Shown piece after piece: positions 9,176 to 16,712 of a DNA stretch of 64,000 nt. Where the stretch lies: positions 1,054,001-1,118,000 of the forward strand of contig NZ_JIAD01000001.1 in NCBI RefSeq assembly GCF_000688015.1, in the 5' to 3' direction. Each line of letters begins with the position of its first letter. Position 1 is the first letter of the stretch. The position numbers were made by a program, and so were the translations under genes. This DNA is from Eubacterium sp. AB3007. GTDB lineage: Bacteria > Bacillota > Clostridia > Peptostreptococcales > Anaerovoracaceae. The notes beneath the pieces were generated by a model. The model was not told the DNA's origin and searched no databases. It saw nothing but the letters and a program-made list of their open reading frames with translations.

Positions 9176-10340
9176 CTTCGTCTCCTCTCACGCCAACATG
9201 TCTGTATACCTGGTCGTTCTCTCCCTTCGCCAGATCCTCGTAGATCGCTCGGAAAGTATCCGTGGTCACATCTCTTCCCCCCAGTCCGTACACAAAGCTG
9301 ACCATTCTGGGCCGCGCCGGGCAGTCGTACAGGGCGGACCTGGTCTCTGCGAACAGTGGACCGCCGCAGGCAGAGAACCCCTCACACTTATCCATGACGG
9401 CAACCGCCTTCCGTCCGGCCAGGGCCTTCTGCAGTTCCTCCCAGGGGAAGGGACGGAAAACACGGACTTTTACGACACCTACCTTGTGCCCCTGCTCCCG
9501 GAGCATGTTGCAGGCTTCCTTGGCGGTGCCTGCCGAGGAGCCGATGAGCACCACCGCGTACTCCGCATCCTCCATCTGATATTCCTCGACCATACCGTAA
9601 TGGCGGCCGGTCATCTCCTCGAAGGCCTCTGCCACCTGGTAGATACGTTCCCGGGCAGCTTTCATGGCTTCCGCCTGGGCTTTCTTGATCTCCATATAAT
9701 AAGGAGAGACGCCGTAGGGCCCTACCGCCAGTGGCTCCTGTTCATTCAGCAGGTAGTGCTCCGGCTGATACTGCCCCACGAATCCCTTCACATCCTCATC
9801 CGCACACAGTTCGATATTCTCCACCGCATGGCTGGTGATGAACCCATCCTGACAGATCATAATAGGAAGTCTGCAGTGCTCTGCGATGGGCATGGCCTGA
9901 AGGTAGTTGTCGTAAACCTCCTGGTTGTTCTCAGCATAGATCTGGATCCAGCCGCTGTCCCGGCAACCCATGGAGTCAGAATGGTCGTTGTTGATATTGA
10001 TGGGGCCGGTCAGTGCCCGATTTACCACCGCCAGGGTGATGGGCAGCCGGCTGGAAGCCGCCACGTAGAGGAGTTCCCACATGAACGCAAGTCCTGCGGA
10101 GGACGTGGCTGTGATGGCACGTGCTCCCGCCGCCTCTGCACCGATGCATGTGGACATAGCAGAATGCTCCGACTCCACCGCCACGAACTCCGTATGCACC
10201 TTGCCGTCAGCGATGTACTTGGAAAAATATTGCGGGATCTCTGTGGATGGAGTGATTGGAAATGCGCCCATCACATCTGGATCGATCTGTTTCATGGCGT
10301 AGGCCACTGCCTCGTTGCCGCTCATTCTGTCTCTGGCCAT
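9159..10340 (-). CDS. 2-oxoacid:ferredoxin oxidoreductase, alpha subunit
   Basis: The 393-residue alpha subunit begins MSGNEAVAYAMK after a short leader and carries FPITPSTEIPQYF, ESEHSAMSTCIGAEAAGARAIT and the C-terminal domain with GSSAGTAKEA, all typical of the pyrimidine-binding half of the four-subunit enzyme. The frame stays open for 58 codons upstream inside the delta gene, but the ATG at 10340 directly follows the delta stop, has GTGAGGTG ahead of it and gives the family's normal length, so I chose it. Part of the gamma-delta-alpha-beta operon. Confidence 0.9.
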   Translation of the reverse strand: MARDRMSGNEAVAYAMKQIDPDVMGAFPITPSTEIPQYFSKYIADGKVHTEFVAVESEHSAMSTCIGAEAAGARAITATSSAGLAFMWELLYVAASSRLPITLAVVNRALTGPININNDHSDSMGCRDSGWIQIYAENNQEVYDNYLQAMPIAEHCRLPIMICQDGFITSHAVENIELCADEDVKGFVGQYQPEHYLLNEQEPLAVGPYGVSPYYMEIKKAQAEAMKAARERIYQVAEAFEEMTGRHYGMVEEYQMEDAEYAVVLIGSSAGTAKEACNMLREQGHKVGVVKVRVFRPFPWEELQKALAGRKAVAVMDKCEGFSACGGPLFAETRSALYDCPARPRMVSFVYGLGGRDVTTDTFRAIYEDLAKGENDQVYRHVGVRGDEDGIQA

Positions 10341-10341
10341 G

Positions 10342-10665
10342 CTACACCTCACTTCCCATCTTGATGGCATCGAAATGGCAGACCTTGGCACATATACCGC
10401 ACCCTTTGCAGTGATCCAGATCTGTGTCAAGCCGCTTGCCGTTCTCAACCGGAATGGACATGTCCGGACAGAAGGGAACACACAGGAGGCACTGCTTGCA
10501 TTTCGCTGCGTCAAATACCGGGGTCAGGACTCTCCATTCCCCGGTCATCACCTGTCTGGACGTGCCGGGCTCGTAGATCTCCGCTCCCGGTGTCAGTTCA
10601 TACCATTTGCTATTCTCGTGTATATCCTCCGCAGAGACAAAGCTCTGCATTATTCTTTCACTCAT
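10342..10665 (-). CDS. 2-oxoacid:ferredoxin oxidoreductase, delta (2x[4Fe-4S] ferredoxin) subunit
   Basis: A 107-residue protein with two clusters of cysteines, CKQCLLCVPFCP and CKGCGICAKVC, forming two [4Fe-4S] centres that pass electrons from the TPP site to external ferredoxin. The ~45-residue N-terminal segment before the clusters is usual for delta subunits. It starts one codon after the gamma stop, with GGAGAGGA as ribosome site. Confidence 0.92.
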   Translation of the reverse strand: MSERIMQSFVSAEDIHENSKWYELTPGAEIYEPGTSRQVMTGEWRVLTPVFDAAKCKQCLLCVPFCPDMSIPVENGKRLDTDLDHCKGCGICAKVCHFDAIKMGSEV

Positions 10666-10667
10666 TC

Positions 10668-11291
10668 CTATCCTCTCCGTGCTGCGTTCAGTTTGGACCC
10701 GCGTGCCGGGGCCGGTGCCACCTTCACCTGGTCCATGGACATCTTCAGCGCTTTCATATTTCCTTCTACCACCTGTGGCTTTGAGGCAAACTTGTGGCGG
10801 AAGGATTCCTCCATATCCTTCAGAAAACGATCTTTCTCAATGACATTGCTGACCTTGACGGCCGCCGCCAGCATAGGGGTGTTGGGGAAATTCCTTCCCA
10901 ACGCTTCTCTGGAAATAGTCCCGGCATCCACTGTGCAGACCTTTCCCTCATAGCCACCCAACTGTGCTCTCACATCTTCCGGGCTCCGCTTGCTGTTGAC
11001 GATGATCGCTCCATCCTCGGACAGGCCGGCTGTCACATCGACGGAGTGAAGCAGAGTCTCGTCCACCACCACCACATAATCCGGGTGGTAGATGTTGGAG
11101 TGAACTCTGTTCTTGTCGTCAGAGATCCGATTGTAGGCGGTGATGGGGGCACCCATCCGCTCGGGGCCGTACTCAGGGAACCCCTGCACCTGCTTGCCGG
11201 AACTGAATGCCGCATCCGCCAGCAACAGACACGCCGTCTTGGCTCCCTGGCCGCCTCTTCCGTGCCATCTGATCTCTACTGTATTGCCCAT
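10668..11291 (-). CDS. 2-oxoacid:ferredoxin oxidoreductase, gamma subunit
   Basis: A 207-residue gamma subunit with the family start IRWHGRGGQGAKTA and FPEYGPERMGAPI, which form the CoA-contacting domain. It is the first gene of the operon; AGGAGGA lies 8 bp ahead of the ATG. Some 50 bp upstream ends the T-box leader, whose predicted codon is Ile. Gene order gamma-delta-alpha-beta matches archaeal and Thermotoga POR/VOR operons. The C-terminus has an AP-rich tail (VAPAPARGSKLNAARRG) beyond the common domain. Confidence 0.9.
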   Translation of the reverse strand: MGNTVEIRWHGRGGQGAKTACLLLADAAFSSGKQVQGFPEYGPERMGAPITAYNRISDDKNRVHSNIYHPDYVVVVDETLLHSVDVTAGLSEDGAIIVNSKRSPEDVRAQLGGYEGKVCTVDAGTISREALGRNFPNTPMLAAAVKVSNVIEKDRFLKDMEESFRHKFASKPQVVEGNMKALKMSMDQVKVAPAPARGSKLNAARRG

Positions 11292-11339
11292 ACTTCTATC
11301 CTCCTGTTACTGTTCTCCACGCGCGCCAGGCCCAGAATA

Positions 11340-11590
11340 TGACAAATCCTCGCCCTGTATCAGGACGAGGATATAGAATACTCGCTTATAAACCACCTGC
11401 TACATGCACGCATACCATCATATGCTCTTCCGATCACGGGGAAGGCCCGTCCTCACTTACTCACCTGCCGGCTTTCGGTTCGGCAACTCGGGAGTGATGT
11501 TCAGTGAACGCTTACTCAGCACCGGGCTCTCACCCTCCCCGGCTCGCTCCTGCCTTTCTACGTAAACCTACTGTCTCCGTCAAAGTCTTT
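11340..11590 (-). promoter_or_regulatory. T-box leader, isoleucine specifier, divergent antiterminator bulge
   Basis: Read on the minus strand: a GGTG-containing stem I, a specifier loop GAAC-ATC-ACTCCCGAG with ATC (Ile) at 11498-11496, an AGTAAGTGAG loop, a stem III identical over 16 nt to that of the Trp T-box (gcatatgatggtatgc), then GGTGGTTTATAAGCG in place of the usual GGTGGTACCGCG. The base after UGG is U, which would pair with the A discriminator of tRNA-Ile. A hairpin with arms CCTCGTCCTG/CAGGGCGAGG (11346-11370) is the candidate terminator, but its T-run is weak. It sits directly upstream of the four-gene oxidoreductase operon. Confidence 0.82.
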
Positions 11591-11612
11591 GGTTTTATGA
11601 AATTACATTGCT

Positions 11613-11641
11613 ATACTAACACTTAAGCAGAAGGTTGTCAA
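11613..11641 (-). promoter_or_regulatory. Promoter of the Ile T-box / oxidoreductase operon
   Basis: On the minus strand TTGACA (11641-11636) and TAGTAT (11618-11613) with a 17-bp spacer, just upstream of the leader. Confidence 0.7.
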
Positions 11642-11722
11642 CCATTTTTTGTGCCATTCCACAAATAGACCTTCATTTCATTGTGGCCGCAGAATGAATT
11701 TTCAGATAATTCATCCGAATAA

Positions 11723-12664
11723 CTATAGCAACCCCTCCGTCAACGCCGCCTTTCGAATGATATCCACAGAGGACAGAAATGCGGCATTCTCTTCATCGCT
11801 CATCACCACCTCCCGGATATCCTCAACACCACTGCGACCGATCACCGATGGCACAGATACGGCCACGCCCTGTACGCCGTATTCTCCCTGCAGAACGGTG
11901 GACACCGGGAATATCTCTCTGCTGTCTGCAGCGATTGCTGCCGCGATCCTGCATACCGTTGCGGAGACCCCTGTACTGGTATATCCCTTACCATGAAATA
12001 TGCGAAAGGCTTCTTTCTTGAAAGTCTCATTGAGTTTCTCTGCGTTAAGCGGCAGCGACTCACCGGTAACGCTGGCCAGGTATTCCTGAAGTGTCATGCC
12101 CAGAACCCTGACCGTACTGAGCAGCGCCACCGCCGAAGCCCCATGCTCACCAACCACAGACATGTGGACGGATCTGTCTGACAAGTCCAGAAGTTCTGCG
12201 ATATATCGCACCAGACGAGCTGTCTCCAGCAATGTGCCGGAACCGATGACCTTCCGTGGATCCTGCCCAGTGACCTGCTGGATCTTCATGGTAATCGGAT
12301 CCAGGGGATTGGTAGCGTTGATTATGATGGCGTCCTCGTTATAGCGAACGACTTCTGAGAAAATCTCCCGAGCGATGGCCACATTGTCATGGAGCATCGC
12401 CATGCGATCACTACTCACGACCTTAGAAGAGCCGGCCGTAAAGATGATGATATCCGCCCCTGCCGTAGCCTCATAGCCGCCGTAATGGAGACGAGGTCCG
12501 TATTCTTCCCTGACCACGGCTGCATCCCGGGCGTCCTCCACCTCCGCGCGGATCTTATCAAGACTTCTCCCCACAAGTGTGATCTCTTCAATCATGCGAA
12601 CTCTCTGAAGATCATGAAATATGGTCTTGCCGACATTGCCTGCGCCTATAATTGCTGCTTTCAT
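11723..12664 (-). CDS. L-lactate / L-2-hydroxyacid dehydrogenase family protein
   Basis: A 313-residue Rossmann enzyme: NAD-binding GAGNVG at residues 7-12, INATNPLDPIT, the catalytic His in VVGEHGAS, and the substrate Arg in LLETARL. The dyad Asp of lactate dehydrogenases (LDxAR) is Glu here, which is unusual. NAD-linked reduction of a 2-oxoacid to the L-2-hydroxyacid is the family reaction; no allosteric signature is evident. The position beside an Ile-controlled 2-oxoacid oxidoreductase suggests a branched-chain 2-oxoacid (2-hydroxyisocaproate type) substrate, which is inference. GGGAGG precedes the ATG. Malate dehydrogenase is less likely because the start and substrate loop differ. Confidence 0.82.
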   Translation of the reverse strand: MKAAIIGAGNVGKTIFHDLQRVRMIEEITLVGRSLDKIRAEVEDARDAAVVREEYGPRLHYGGYEATAGADIIIFTAGSSKVVSSDRMAMLHDNVAIAREIFSEVVRYNEDAIIINATNPLDPITMKIQQVTGQDPRKVIGSGTLLETARLVRYIAELLDLSDRSVHMSVVGEHGASAVALLSTVRVLGMTLQEYLASVTGESLPLNAEKLNETFKKEAFRIFHGKGYTSTGVSATVCRIAAAIAADSREIFPVSTVLQGEYGVQGVAVSVPSVIGRSGVEDIREVVMSDEENAAFLSSVDIIRKAALTEGLL

Positions 12665-12747
12665 GGAAACCTCCCGTAACCGGATAATGAGTTTTTGCTT
12701 AATTATAAGGTATTCCTGATCGCCCTGTCAACTTGCCTGCGCGATCA

Positions 12748-13233
12748 CTATGAGAACCATTCCAACGGAAGCAGAAATAGATAGGGCGCCGTCAAAACAG
12801 CCAGATTGCGGGCGGCCCGCCGGGCATGTTCCGAGGCCAGTCCCGCCGTCTCAAGGATGCGACGGTCAAACTGAAAGATTATGATACCTGCCAGCAAGAT
12901 CCCGCTGGCCACGACAAGAAAACCCAACGGGTGACTAAATGGATTCAACATGACTGCCTCTTGGATCTTCTGCAGACGATCACTATCTGGCTCTGTGATC
13001 ACGAACAGCGGAAAAGTCCCGATAAAATCACAGAGAAACCCCATAAAGCAAATGGGCAGCGTGTAACGCCGACAAAATCTACGGTGTCCTTCCACTTTCC
13101 TGAGGCTGTAACGCAACACCAGATAGTCCACCAGATAATTGGCCGGAATCAGAAAGAGCCACAATGGACTAGGTAGAAAGATCAGCATCCATAATGGCAT
13201 GATCACATTGAAGATAGTGATGTCTTTCCTCAT
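12748..13233 (-). CDS. Small integral membrane protein coupled to an XRE regulator
   Basis: A 161-residue protein with about four hydrophobic segments (near residues 8-35, 58-75, 100-120, 140-158). I do not recognise a family. Its ATG overlaps the stop codon of the regulator gene upstream (ATGA), with GGGAGGT ahead, so the two are translated together. The pairing of a DNA-binding protein with a small membrane protein resembles sensor or immunity-type modules, but no function can be assigned. Confidence 0.7.
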   Translation of the reverse strand: MRKDITIFNVIMPLWMLIFLPSPLWLFLIPANYLVDYLVLRYSLRKVEGHRRFCRRYTLPICFMGFLCDFIGTFPLFVITEPDSDRLQKIQEAVMLNPFSHPLGFLVVASGILLAGIIIFQFDRRILETAGLASEHARRAARNLAVLTAPYLFLLPLEWFS

Positions 13234-13691
13234 ACCTCCCTCCCTGCACAAAGCATCGCAAGGTGCTCCTCCACCACGTCACGGTCAAAGGAAGACAGAA
13301 TTCGCTGGTCTTGCTCGTTCAGCAACCGGTAATGCAGAGATATGATGTTCTGCTGAATCCGGTATCCCTGTTCCTCTCGGATATCTCTCCACCAGATCTT
13401 GCCACCCATGGTGTCCGGGAAATGCACATCCACATCCTGAAAAGCCACTGCAGCAATGATATCCGAGACCTCTCCACCGAAGGCATTCTGGAGGACCTGA
13501 CTCTTGGAAAAGATCGTGGTCAATGCAACCACCTCCGTCCAGCCCAGTCTGCGGCGTCCCTTCTCGCTCTCCACCAGAGTCTTCTTGGAGATCCCCAGGA
13601 TCAGGGCCATCTTGTCCTGGGTCAGCCCATACTCCGTCCGGATCAATTTCAGAAGTCCATTCACTCTGTTAATTAATTCTTCCCTTTCCAT
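13230..13691 (-). CDS. XRE-family transcriptional regulator
   Basis: The 153-residue protein has an N-terminal helix-turn-helix at about residues 12-50 (IRTEYGLTQDKMALILGISKKTLVESEKG), the classical XRE layout. The C-terminal ~85 residues are unassigned, mildly hydrophilic and contain DVHFPDTMGGKIWW. A perfect 26-bp palindrome lies 12 bp upstream of its ATG, over the expected promoter, so autoregulation is likely. The next gene encodes a membrane protein and overlaps by 4 bp. Possible control of the MFS gene on the far side of the palindrome cannot be excluded, but that gene is read toward the palindrome, not from it. Confidence 0.82.
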   Translation of the reverse strand: MEREELINRVNGLLKLIRTEYGLTQDKMALILGISKKTLVESEKGRRRLGWTEVVALTTIFSKSQVLQNAFGGEVSDIIAAVAFQDVDVHFPDTMGGKIWWRDIREEQGYRIQQNIISLHYRLLNEQDQRILSSFDRDVVEEHLAMLCAGREV

Positions 13692-13702
13692 ATCTCGCCT
13701 CC

Positions 13703-13728
13703 CATATAGTGTAATATTACACTATATG
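13703..13728. promoter_or_regulatory. Perfect 26-bp palindrome, probable operator of the XRE regulator
   Basis: CATATAGTGTAAT is followed immediately by its exact reverse complement. It lies between the regulator start (13691) and the end of the MFS gene (13739). It contains TATAGT and TAATAT, so it may overlap the -10 region. Confidence 0.7.
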
Positions 13729-13738
13729 AGTTTATTTG

Positions 13739-14929
13739 TCAATTCTTGATCGTCATCGCAGACCAAAGCGCCAGCAAGATCGCGATCCCCATGGCCACCC
13801 CATAGGAGGACAAATCCACTCCGGCTACTTCCGCACACCCCTTGCAGACGGCGATCAGGAAGGGCGCCAGAAACTGCGCCAGATACAAAGCCATGGAAAG
13901 ACGAGGCATCACCCTGGTGGGCGCGTCTTTCCCGGCCAACGTCGAAGCGGTGGTCATGATAAAGGGTACGCCTACTCCATTGGCAAAGCCTACCAGCATG
14001 GATCCGCCCACGGTTCCGCACCAGCCTGGGAAAAACTCCAGAAACGCATACCCCACCAGAAAGAGGATCGGCGCGACCAGCTTTGTTCCTCCTCGAACGA
14101 TCTTTCGCACGTGGACATACATCATCCCACCGAAAAACCCAAGGATGTCCATGGCAGCCATAATGAAGGCAATGAAATGTCTGTGGATGATCCCGTCTTC
14201 TGCAGTCTCCAGAGCAAAATCGGCCGGGTACACGAAGAACACGGTCATTAGAAGGAACATCCCCACGATGAATGGGTAGTATTCGCGAAAGGCGCTTGGA
14301 CGGGATGTCTCTGCCGGATCCCCATTGCATGCCATGCCTCCCCTGCTACGGTCACCTATGTATTCGTTTGGCATCCACTTCCATACCAAAAGCATGCTCC
14401 CAAGCCCCAGCAGGTAGACAAGGAAACTGGCCCGCCAACTGATGGTCAACAGCCCGCCGACGATGAGCATGGCCACCACGCCTCCCATCATGTTCATGGC
14501 CGAGGCGTAACCCATGAGGACATCCTGCTTATCCTTCGTGAAATAGAAGGCGATGAGACCGGTGGACATGGGCATCAGGATCCCCACCCCGACGCCCACC
14601 AGGGCACGGCAAAGCAGGATCAGCCAGATGTTGCTGAAGATCCCGGCAATGCTCCCGAATACCACGTACAGAAGCAGACCTGCCAGCACCAGCGTCTTTG
14701 CCCGGAACCTCCGGCACAGTTTCTGGAAAAACATGTTTGTCAGGAAGATAAAGAGCGCCGGAATGCTGATGATCATCTGTACCAGCACCGGGTCTGTCCC
14801 CCGAAAATGGGCGGCGATCAGATCCAGGGCTGGGGCCACCGCCGCTCCCGCCATCACCGTCAGAAGAGACAGCGACAGGATGGCCACCATAAGCTTGCTT
14901 CGTCTGTGTTTCCTGAAAAAACCGTTCAT
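13739..14929 (-). CDS. MFS transporter
   Basis: A 396-residue permease with about 12 hydrophobic segments. FFQKLCRRFRAKTLVLAG near residues 62-79 is the loop-2/3 region, and RALVGVGVGILMPMSTGLI and the following TKDKQDVLMGYASAMNMMGG are typical of the 12-TM drug/sugar exporters. The ATG at 14929 is preferred over one 16 codons upstream because GGAGGTAGGT lies just ahead of it and the upstream codons fall inside a terminator hairpin. Substrate unknown. Confidence 0.85.
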   Translation of the reverse strand: MNGFFRKHRRSKLMVAILSLSLLTVMAGAAVAPALDLIAAHFRGTDPVLVQMIISIPALFIFLTNMFFQKLCRRFRAKTLVLAGLLLYVVFGSIAGIFSNIWLILLCRALVGVGVGILMPMSTGLIAFYFTKDKQDVLMGYASAMNMMGGVVAMLIVGGLLTISWRASFLVYLLGLGSMLLVWKWMPNEYIGDRSRGGMACNGDPAETSRPSAFREYYPFIVGMFLLMTVFFVYPADFALETAEDGIIHRHFIAFIMAAMDILGFFGGMMYVHVRKIVRGGTKLVAPILFLVGYAFLEFFPGWCGTVGGSMLVGFANGVGVPFIMTTASTLAGKDAPTRVMPRLSMALYLAQFLAPFLIAVCKGCAEVAGVDLSSYGVAMGIAILLALWSAMTIKN

Positions 14930-14939
14930 ACCTACCTCC

Positions 14940-14976
14940 AAAAAAAAAGCGTAAGCCCGTAGTTCGGACTTACGCA
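14940..14976 (-). terminator. Intrinsic terminator after the flavodiiron gene
   Basis: Minus-strand arms GCGTAAG/CTTACGC (14975-14969, 14955-14949) with an extended stem, then eight T residues; it ends right at the ribosome site of the MFS gene. Confidence 0.85.
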
Positions 14977-15046
14977 AATCTTGATTTACTACTCAACCGG
15001 AGAGTATTGTATCACATAGCGCGACCAAAAATCAAATGTTTTTTGT

Positions 15047-16657
15047 TCAGGCTTCTTCGAACTTGCTCTTTGGCACCTTGCAGACGGGGCAACGGAAGTC
15101 ATCAGCCACATCTTCCCAGAGCGTGCCGGCCTTGATGCCCATGTCGGGAGCACCCTCTGCCTCACTGTAGGACCATCCACAGACGGAGCAGGTGAACACG
15201 CGGCTGCCCGGAGCATTTCCGGTGACCTCTTCCACCTCATCCTCAGCCTCTGCACCGCCCTGCTGCTCAAACTTGCTCTTTGGCACCTTGCAGATGGGGC
15301 AACGGAAGTCATCGGCGATATCCTCCCACTTGGTTCCCGGAGCGATTCCCATGTCGGGTGCACCCTCTGCCTCGTTATAGGTCCATCCACAGACAGAACA
15401 TACGAACATGCGGCTGCCTGCTGCGTTTCCTGTAACCTCGACCATTTCTTCCTCCTTCTCTGCGCCCTCGGCCAGCAGCGCCTCTACCAATGCCGGCACC
15501 TTGGCAAAATCATCCTCATCCGGGTTCCAGTTGCACTTCAGTTTCTCATTCACCACAGCGAAACCGGCTTTCTTGAGCTCGTCCTGGATGATGCCTACCG
15601 ATTCGCCGCTCCAGCCGTAGCAACCGAAGGCTGCGGCCTTCTTGCCCTTGAATTTCAGGGACTTCAGGAAGGACAGCCAGCCAGCGATGCTCACCAACAC
15701 ATCGTTGACGCAGGTCGGCGATCCGACAGCGATCGCCTTGGAGCGGAACACCTCTGTCATGATTTCATTCTTGTCCTCCTTAGCGGTGTTGAACATCTTC
15801 ACGATGGTGGATGGGCTCTGTCTGTTGATCTCATCAGCGATCGCATGGGCCAGTTTCTTGGTGCCATCCCACATGGTATCATAGGCGATGGTGATCTGGT
15901 TATCCGGCTTGTTCTCTGCCCACTTCACATAGGTCTCCACAATCTGCATCGGGTCATCTCTCCAGATGACGCCATGGGATGGACAGATCATATCGATGGG
16001 CAGGTTCAATGCCACGATCTCGTCGATCTTCGGCTTGATAAAGGAAGCGAAGGGATTCAGGATGTTCACAAAGTATTTCTCCGCCTCTCTGTACAGCAGC
16101 GTCTGGTCTGCCACCAGGTCGTTGAACAGTTCGCCGCATGCAAAGTGCTGTCCAAATGCATCCATGGAGAAGAGGATGTTATCCCCGGTCATATAGGTAG
16201 CCATGGAATCTGGCCAATGAAGCATCTTCATCTCCACAAAGATAAGTTTCTTGCCATTTCCGATGTCAAGCTCATCTCCTGTGTGCACGGGATGGAAATC
16301 CCAGCCATGCTTGCCGTACTGTCCCTCCAGACTCTTAACAGCCTCCTCGGTGCAGTAGATCGGTGTATTCGGGATCTCCGCCATCAGTGCCGGCAGGGAG
16401 CCTGTGTGATCCTGCTCACCGTGCTGCATGACGATGGCATCGATCTTAGAAAGATCGATCTCAGACTTCAGATTGTTCAGCCACCATTCTCTGTGAGGGG
16501 TCCAGACGGTGTCCATCAGGATGGTCTTCTCCTCCTCGATCAGATACGCATTCTGGCTCGATCCATTGAAGGTAGACAGCTCGTCACCATGGAAGGTCTT
16601 CAGTTCCCAATCCAAATAGCCGACCCAGCTTACGTTTCCCTTAACTGCTTTTCTCAT
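15047..16657 (-). CDS. Flavodiiron protein (FprA type) with two C-terminal rubredoxin domains
   Basis: A 536-residue soluble enzyme that reduces O2 to water or NO to N2O. Residues 1-~250 are the diiron metallo-beta-lactamase fold with the ligand motif H79-G-E81-Q-D83-H84, HWPDSM, a bridging Asp in SMDAFGQH and a His in CPSHG. Residues ~255-400 are a flavodoxin domain (AYDTMWDGTKKLA, GSPTCVNDV, GCYGWSGES). Two rubredoxins follow at about 415-464 and 485-536, each with CSVCGW and FRCPxCKVPKSKFE, joined by an acidic linker. One rubredoxin is seen in some Clostridia; two in tandem is rare. It protects an anaerobe from oxygen or NO. Good ribosome site (GGAGGAACA). Confidence 0.95.
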   Translation of the reverse strand: MRKAVKGNVSWVGYLDWELKTFHGDELSTFNGSSQNAYLIEEEKTILMDTVWTPHREWWLNNLKSEIDLSKIDAIVMQHGEQDHTGSLPALMAEIPNTPIYCTEEAVKSLEGQYGKHGWDFHPVHTGDELDIGNGKKLIFVEMKMLHWPDSMATYMTGDNILFSMDAFGQHFACGELFNDLVADQTLLYREAEKYFVNILNPFASFIKPKIDEIVALNLPIDMICPSHGVIWRDDPMQIVETYVKWAENKPDNQITIAYDTMWDGTKKLAHAIADEINRQSPSTIVKMFNTAKEDKNEIMTEVFRSKAIAVGSPTCVNDVLVSIAGWLSFLKSLKFKGKKAAAFGCYGWSGESVGIIQDELKKAGFAVVNEKLKCNWNPDEDDFAKVPALVEALLAEGAEKEEEMVEVTGNAAGSRMFVCSVCGWTYNEAEGAPDMGIAPGTKWEDIADDFRCPICKVPKSKFEQQGGAEAEDEVEEVTGNAPGSRVFTCSVCGWSYSEAEGAPDMGIKAGTLWEDVADDFRCPVCKVPKSKFEEA

Positions 16658-16712
16658 AGTTGTTCCTCCGCGTTTAATTCATTAAAGGCCCTTTCTCTGA
16701 GGCCAAAGTTAA

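Noticed and set aside
10341..10514. 58-codon N-terminal extension of the oxidoreductase alpha subunit
   Set aside because: It lies inside the delta gene in another frame and lacks family similarity; the ATG at 10340 follows a ribosome site.
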